A DNA stretch of 64,000 nt from assembly GCA_018475625.1 (NCBI GenBank), contig JAAKEZ010000004.1:101943-165942 (forward strand), read 5' to 3'. How positions within the stretch are numbered: position 1 is the stretch's first letter; each line of letters opens with the position of its first letter. A program made the translations under genes and the position numbers. The notes beneath the pieces were generated by a model. It made no database searches. It had not been told where the DNA came from and saw nothing but the letters and a program-made list of their open reading frames with translations. The stretch comes from Candidatus Bathyarchaeota archaeon A05DMB-2. Lineage in GTDB: Archaea > Thermoproteota > Bathyarchaeia > Bathyarchaeales > Bathycorpusculaceae. Shown piece after piece: positions 59,808 through 64,000 of this stretch.

Positions 59808-60932
59808 CTAAATTATTTCTGTTGCTCTCGCGACTTTCTCACAAGCATCACGGTTCAGGTTCAGCTTATGCAGAATGGTGTACCGTTCAGGTCTCACAGT
59901 CGCCGCCAACTCTAAGGCTTTGACTATGTCCTCGTTCTTCACTCCCAGCTCTTTCGCCGTCGTAGGCGCACCAATCTGCTTGAGCGTGTCTTTGATGCGT
60001 CTCCAATTCGACTTATGAAGGTACGCAGCCAACACGGAACCAACACCGCACTGTTCGCCGTGCATACCGTGAGGACAATTAACAGTGTCCAAAGCGTGGC
60101 TGAACAGGTGCTCTGAACCACTGCAGGGACGGCTGCTTCCCGCGATGCTCATGGCAACGCCGCAGCTTATCAAAGCCTCCAAAAGCACCCGTAGACCTTC
60201 ATCGTTTCCCGGTTTTATTAGCTCAGCGTTCTTTATTACTAATCTGGCGCTCATTAGGGCGAGGCTGGCAGCGTATTCACCGTAGTATTCGCCCCTTTCA
60301 GCGTGCGCCAGTCTCCAGTCTTTAACCGCTGTGAACTTTGCGATTACGTCGCCGCAACCGCTTATGACTGAGCGCCAAGGCGCCTGTGCTATTACATCGG
60401 TGTCTGCAATGATCGCCAAAGGTGCTTGCGCCATAATTGAATAGGGCTTGTCTGCGCCTTTAACCGATGCGAGTGGGCTGGCGATGCCGTCGTGGGAAAG
60501 CGTGGTGGGCACGCTGATGAACGGGATGCCTTGGCGGAATGAGCTTAGTTTTGCAGCGTCTATTTTGGTTCCGCCGCCAACGCCGATAAGCACGCGAGGT
60601 TTCCAAGCTTGTATTCTCTCTTCAACTGTTAGAACGTCTTTGATTGTTGCTGTTTCAACCAGAAGCGTATCCACAATCATGCCCGTTTGCGCGAGGAGAT
60701 CGCGAACCTGTTTTCCTGCAATCTCACAGCTTTTTGACCCAGCAACTATGAGGGCTGACCCGCTTAAGCCGAGTCTTTGCACAACTTCTTTAACGCGTGC
60801 CAAAGTGCCTTTTCCAACGATGACCTCTCGTGGAAGCTGCATGTAATGGTAAGGCGAAGACAACCCCAACTCACTGCGAACTATAGTAGTCAATAATTCA
60901 AGATATAATCGTTTAAAACCTTTTTGAATCAA
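59808..60932 (-). CDS. egsA: sn-glycerol-1-phosphate dehydrogenase
   Basis: EgsA makes the sn-glycerol-1-phosphate backbone of archaeal lipids from DHAP. The protein has MQLPREVIVGKGTLARVKEV, the NAD loop VLIGVGGGTKIDAAKLSSFR, ISVPTTLSHDGIASPLASV, PCSGSEHLFSHALDTVNCPH and GMHGEQCGVGSVLAAYLHK, with Asp and His ligands for zinc. I list the full open frame from TTG 60932 (374 residues); better starts are TTG near 60872 or ATG 60842. A TATA-like TTATATC near 60900 suggests the shorter start. Works with the UbiA enzyme and ino1 in lipid synthesis. Confidence 0.96.
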   Translation of the reverse strand: MIQKGFKRLYLELLTTIVRSELGLSSPYHYMQLPREVIVGKGTLARVKEVVQRLGLSGSALIVAGSKSCEIAGKQVRDLLAQTGMIVDTLLVETATIKDVLTVEERIQAWKPRVLIGVGGGTKIDAAKLSSFRQGIPFISVPTTLSHDGIASPLASVKGADKPYSIMAQAPLAIIADTDVIAQAPWRSVISGCGDVIAKFTAVKDWRLAHAERGEYYGEYAASLALMSARLVIKNAELIKPGNDEGLRVLLEALISCGVAMSIAGSSRPCSGSEHLFSHALDTVNCPHGMHGEQCGVGSVLAAYLHKSNWRRIKDTLKQIGAPTTAKELGVKNEDIVKALELAATVRPERYTILHKLNLNRDACEKVARATEII

Positions 60933-61031
60933 CCCGCGAAAACCTATAGGCAGGGATGGTGAATTAGAGGTTTTAAATGATATTTTGACCTGTCAGCCAG
61001 AGCCATTTTAATTATAGAGGGCATCTCGTTT

Positions 61032-62240
61032 TTACGCCCAGAAACTCTTTGAGTACTCGCCTAGAACCGACTCGTAAATCCGCTTGGTTTGCTGTGCGAT
61101 TTTCTCCCAATCATACTTCTCCTGAACTTTCCTGTACGCGTTCTCCACGATGTATCGTCGGAAGCCTTCATCCGTCAAGATCCTTGTTATGCCCCAAGCC
61201 AGCGAATCCGTATTGTTCGGGTAAACCTTCACACCTGTCACATCGTGCTCAACAATCTCCGCCAAGCCACCAGTGTCAGAAACCACCACGGGACTCCTCG
61301 CCGCCATTGCCTCCAACGCCACGATTCCAAACGGCTCAAAAAGCGACGGAACCACCGAGACATCCGCTACCTTCTGCAACCTGAGCAACGTCGCATCATC
61401 CACAAACCCTGCGAAAAGCACCTTATGCTCCAACCTCATGCTCCGCACGATGTTCTGCAGTTGCTCTTTCATGTAGCCGCTGCCGACAATCACGAATTTC
61501 GCGTCCACTTTCTCCAAAATCTTCGGAACCGCATTCACTAGGATGTGCACGCCCTTCTCGTAGACCAGCCTGCCCACAAACAGCACTAGACGCTCATGCG
61601 GCGCAGCAAACCGCGAACGCAGTTCACGTAGGTCTTCGCTGGGGATGTTGTCGTAAACTTGCGTGTTCACGCCGTTCGGAACCATAACCAGTTTGTCTTC
61701 GGGAAGCCCGAACGCCCATCGCACGTGTGAAACCATGTACCAGCTGCAACAGATGACCTTCCATGCCTCGTACGTGAGCCATGCTTCGGTTTCGCTTATC
61801 ATTTTCTCCGTGTCGGTGTGAAGCCCGTCTCTGCGTCCAATCTCAGTCGAATGCATCGTCACCAAAAGCGGTTTCCTGAACACATGTTTTAGCCCTATGC
61901 CTGCGGTCGCCACCAGCCAGTCATGCGCATGGAACACGTCCACTTTGTTTGACAGTGAAGCAGCCAAGGCAGCCGCTTCCTTCTGCATGTTAAGGTTCAT
62001 CAGGTAAACCCAGGTGGCAAAGTCTGGTGATGGGTTTTTGTATGAGTCCACGCGGTAAACTTCCACGCCGTCCAAAACCTCGTGTGCTGGGGCGCCTGGG
62101 AAGTCGCATGTCACCACGTAAACTTTTACGCCGTTGTGGGATAGACTCTTCGACAGGAAGTATACGTGGGGCGAGATTCCGCCGATGACTCTGGGCGGGA
62201 ACTCCCATGAGAGCATCATAACGCTTAACTCGTTCTTCAT
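61032..62240 (-). CDS. GT4-type glycogen synthase-like glycosyltransferase
   Basis: A 402-residue GT-B enzyme from ATG 62240. N-domain: LSWEFPPRVIGGISPHVYFL with the GG loop, FHAHDWLVATAGIGLKHVF. C-domain: LFVGRLVYEKGVHILVNAVP, PSLFEPFGIVALEAMAARSP with the conserved Glu pair, TGGLAEIVEHDVTGVKVYP. These are the nucleotide-sugar pocket of family 4/5 transferases making alpha-glucan. It follows a truncated relative by five bases, in one operon with an amylase, so glycogen or glucan synthesis is likely. Confidence 0.93.
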   Translation of the reverse strand: MKNELSVMMLSWEFPPRVIGGISPHVYFLSKSLSHNGVKVYVVTCDFPGAPAHEVLDGVEVYRVDSYKNPSPDFATWVYLMNLNMQKEAAALAASLSNKVDVFHAHDWLVATAGIGLKHVFRKPLLVTMHSTEIGRRDGLHTDTEKMISETEAWLTYEAWKVICCSWYMVSHVRWAFGLPEDKLVMVPNGVNTQVYDNIPSEDLRELRSRFAAPHERLVLFVGRLVYEKGVHILVNAVPKILEKVDAKFVIVGSGYMKEQLQNIVRSMRLEHKVLFAGFVDDATLLRLQKVADVSVVPSLFEPFGIVALEAMAARSPVVVSDTGGLAEIVEHDVTGVKVYPNNTDSLAWGITRILTDEGFRRYIVENAYRKVQEKYDWEKIAQQTKRIYESVLGEYSKSFWA

Positions 62241-62245
62241 AAGCC

Positions 62246-62863
62246 CTACGTGCCTCCTGCCACATCGGCGTAGAGCTCCAGGACGTCCTGCACTCTTGAA
62301 TCTGTGTTGGGTGAGACAACTGTTATCTTCTCGCGTGGAACCTTGTAAACCCGCACAATCTCGTCCCGCATCCACTCCGACTTCGCGCTTACCCGTGCTG
62401 CTTCATAGAAGCCCAGCCACTCGATGCTTTTGATTGCCATGTTATACGGCGAATTCTCCCCGGGAGAACGGTGGTCCTCTAGGCTTTCAACTGAAAAGAC
62501 AAACGGCGTCGCCAGCGCGTTCTTCAGGGTTACGGCGGCTGGGACGAAGTGCCAGTCGTAAACGTCGATGGCGTCAATGTGTTTTTTGGCTTGGTAGTAG
62601 ATGTTTGCGGCTGCTCGTTCCACCTCTTGGTTCAGCGTCAAAACCCATGTTAGGACGCCGATGTGTGTGCGTACGGGGTTTGTTACGCGGATGGTGTTTA
62701 CGCCGCTTGGTTCGGTGGTGACGCCTGTTAGGAAGTCGTGGTATGTTACGACGTAGGTGTCGACTCCTTGTTTGGCGAGTTGGATTGATAGGGTGCTGAT
62801 GTTTTCTGCGAGGCGTCCTACTATTCTTGGCGGATATTCCCACGAGAAAATGATGACGCGCAT
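62246..62863 (-). CDS. Glycosyltransferase N-domain only (half protein)
   Basis: A 205-residue protein that matches only the N-terminal Rossmann domain of GT-B glucan synthases: IIFSWEYPPRIVGRLAENIS, LAKQGVDTYVVTYHDFLTG, AIDVYDWHFVPAAVTLKNAL, VKREKITVVSP-like end. The C-terminal nucleotide-sugar domain is absent and the following gene begins five bases on. The normal GG loop after PPR is changed (VGRLAEN). It may be a regulatory or pairing partner of the full enzyme downstream, or the trace of a duplication followed by loss. Confidence 0.75.
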   Translation of the reverse strand: MRVIIFSWEYPPRIVGRLAENISTLSIQLAKQGVDTYVVTYHDFLTGVTTEPSGVNTIRVTNPVRTHIGVLTWVLTLNQEVERAAANIYYQAKKHIDAIDVYDWHFVPAAVTLKNALATPFVFSVESLEDHRSPGENSPYNMAIKSIEWLGFYEAARVSAKSEWMRDEIVRVYKVPREKITVVSPNTDSRVQDVLELYADVAGGT

Positions 62864-62873
62864 CTCTGGGTCA

Positions 62874-63134
62874 CTACGTGAAGAGTGAGCAGACCTTGAT
62901 TATTCCTCTACCGTTTAGGTAGTATCGTTTTTTTCCTTCGTTGTCGTAGAAGCTTTCGGCGAATCCTTCGGATTTGTACGTGTCGAGGATGCGTTCGATT
63001 TCGGCTGGGTCGTGCTGCAGAATCCGTGCGACCTCGTCGCCTCTTCGTGCGAGGTCGGCGGCGGTTGCGCAGAGGTTGTGGAGTGTTTGAAGGACTTTTT
63101 CTGGGAAGGGAAGCTCTTCTCTCAACTTTGACAC
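62874..63134 (-). CDS. Small winged-helix-like protein in glucan operon
   Basis: From GTG 63134 the product is 86 residues: REELPFPEKVLQTLHNLCAT, ARRGDEVARILQHDPAEIER and ILDTYKSEGFAESFYDNEGK, ending in KRYYLNGRGIIKV. A short winged helix is likely. Sits between the amylase and glycosyltransferase genes, ten bases before the latter, so it may regulate or assist the pathway. The larger open frame upstream to 63758 is antisense shadow of the amylase frame. Confidence 0.7.
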   Translation of the reverse strand: MSKLREELPFPEKVLQTLHNLCATAADLARRGDEVARILQHDPAEIERILDTYKSEGFAESFYDNEGKKRYYLNGRGIIKVCSLFT

Positions 63135-63196
63135 CTTTGGGTTGTCAAGTGAATTATGGTGGGTTTCTCTTATAAACTCATGTGCAAATGCGATGT

Positions 63197-64000
63197 TTAG
63201 AGGAGTCGCATCGTTGTTTCGGCTTGTTTGCTTAGGCTGCGGAACCGCTTCTGCGCTGCGTTGACGAGTGCTTTCTGGAGTGGTTTGCCTTTGAGTTTTT
63301 GGGTTCGGATAGCCTTCAGCTGCGCTGCCAGCGGGGGGTCTTGAAGGGAGTATTTTGCCCAGTTTTCGAAGTCTCCTCGACTGTCGTGGAACTCCAGCAC
63401 GTTTGGTGCTGCTTTGCTGAGTGCTTGGGTGAAGCCTTTGAGGCTCCATGTCATGACGCCTGTGTAGTGTTCTTTGCCGATGCCAGTGCAGAAGAGAAAG
63501 GGTTCGTTTGCGGTGAGGATGGCGGTGCGGACGCGGTTTTCGAAGTCGAGTATGAGGCTTTGGGCGACGACGAAGGCGTCCATGGGTGTTTGGTAGGGGC
63601 TGAAGTAAGAGTGGACTTCGCCCGGTCCGCCGCCTGCGGTGAACATGTAGTAGAGGTGGTCGCTGGTTTGGAAGTAACGCCAGAGGCGGAGGAGTTGGGG
63701 GTCGTCGGCTTCTTTTATGAGTGGTTCGAGTCGTTGGAGGCTTGTGTAATAAGCCCACTGCATAGCGTTGCCGAGCCAGCCGCTGCTGTCGCGTTCCAGG
63801 TCTGCCCAGGAGACGGTGCCTGCGGATTCAGGGACGTCGATTTCGCCTGCTGATGCGTGTTTTGCAATCACTTCGGAAGGTGTAGCCATTTGCAAATACG
63901 GCCATTTGAGTATTTCTTCTGGCAAGTGTCGTAAGAAGTCGTGGATGCCTGTTTCGGGCCAGTGGTGTTCGCCGAAGGTTTCGTAGTCTGGGAAGATGTT
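63197..64000 (-). CDS. GH57 amylase-type glycoside hydrolase, C-terminal part with DUF5752
   Basis: The frame enters from beyond the window and ends at 63197. At its start it has the GH57 region NIFPDYETFGEHHWPETGIH, whose Asp and His/Glu positions belong to the conserved family blocks, then LPEEILKWPYLQMATPSEVI and a helical bundle (DDPQLLRLWRYFQTSDHLYY). The last 100 residues repeat the DUF5752 domain of the gene at 39738: FLFCTGIGKEHYTGV, NVLEFHDSRGDFENW and QDPPLAAQLKAIRT. So a glucan hydrolase or transferase is joined to this domain. The N-terminal catalytic nucleophile lies outside the window. Confidence 0.88.
   Translation of the reverse strand, partial: NIFPDYETFGEHHWPETGIHDFLRHLPEEILKWPYLQMATPSEVIAKHASAGEIDVPESAGTVSWADLERDSSGWLGNAMQWAYYTSLQRLEPLIKEADDPQLLRLWRYFQTSDHLYYMFTAGGGPGEVHSYFSPYQTPMDAFVVAQSLILDFENRVRTAILTANEPFLFCTGIGKEHYTGVMTWSLKGFTQALSKAAPNVLEFHDSRGDFENWAKYSLQDPPLAAQLKAIRTQKLKGKPLQKALVNAAQKRFRSLSKQAETTMRLL

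Noticed and set aside
62874..63758. Minus-strand 294-codon ORF rich in Arg, Pro and His
   Set aside because: Except for the last 86 codons it is the shadow of the amylase frame, with low-complexity composition typical of an off-frame reading.
1..64000. CRISPR arrays, tRNA genes, insertion sequences and integrases
   Set aside because: I looked for spaced repeats, cloverleaf patterns, transposase and tyrosine or serine recombinase motifs on both strands and found none I could support.

Overview
This is an archaeal chromosome segment. Archaeal markers are sn-glycerol-1-phosphate dehydrogenase, a UbiA-type digeranylgeranylglyceryl-phosphate synthase, a P1/L12 stalk protein with the archaeal acidic tail, tRNA-splicing endonuclease EndA, an archaeal-type SRP RNA, AbrB- and PhoU-type regulators, and TATA boxes with very short leaders. 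The mix (mid GC, PQQ-propeller surface proteins, AN1-finger membrane proteins, HTH_45-type small regulators, myo-inositol-phosphate synthase) is most like Bathyarchaeia or a close Thermoproteota relative; that placement is inference.

Layout. 1-3.8 kb: a broken FkbM-type methyltransferase at the edge, MsrB, small regulators and membrane proteins, MscS, a cupin. 3.8-9.4 kb: a complete phosphate-uptake locus, pstS-pstC-pstA-pstB-phoU on the minus strand, with a divergent AbrB-PhoU regulator and a dyad-rich operator between them. 9.4-11.6 kb: nitroreductase, a PEF-CTERM surface phospholipase-C-like protein, and a TIR-like (Cap12-type) protein. 11.7-18.85 kb: connector and tail genes of a head-tailed virus, including a tail-chaperone pair joined by a -1 frameshift at U_UUU_UUA. 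18.8-27.1 kb: mostly small host genes, degraded genes and a toxin-antitoxin pair. 27.5-31.46 kb: a second viral cassette (holin-like, small and large terminase, ABC ATPase-GNAT fusion) ending inside the 3' end of the SRP RNA gene. Portal, major capsid protein, protease and integrase are not visible, so the two cassettes look like parts of a dismantled or domesticated provirus.

31.9-40.7 kb: a large surface protein, then a tightly overlapping trpEGDCBA operon on the minus strand without trpF, with a TRP-box-like site upstream of trpE, followed by cutA, a DUF5752 regulator and trmO. 41-46 kb: lipid prenyltransferase, GT2, sugar nucleotidyltransferase, endA, DUF47. 46.2-55.5 kb: glyS, an AbrB pseudogene, a GT39-type membrane transferase, inositol-phosphate synthase, phosphoglucose/phosphomannose isomerase, an RNA methylase, two AsnC-like sensor domains, a presenilin-like membrane protein, and rpl12 without its usual neighbours.

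55.7-64 kb: a 37-residue Cys-rich protein, a 899-residue PQQ-propeller surface protein, an FKBP isomerase, egsA, and a glucan operon (GH57 amylase with DUF5752 tail, winged helix, half glycosyltransferase, full GT4 glycosyltransferase).

Several genes are intact in sequence but broken by single-base indels or lack a canonical start (FkbM, pstA, trpE, zinc ribbon, AbrB). Either this is a lineage with recent decay or the assembly has small indel errors; raw reads would settle it.
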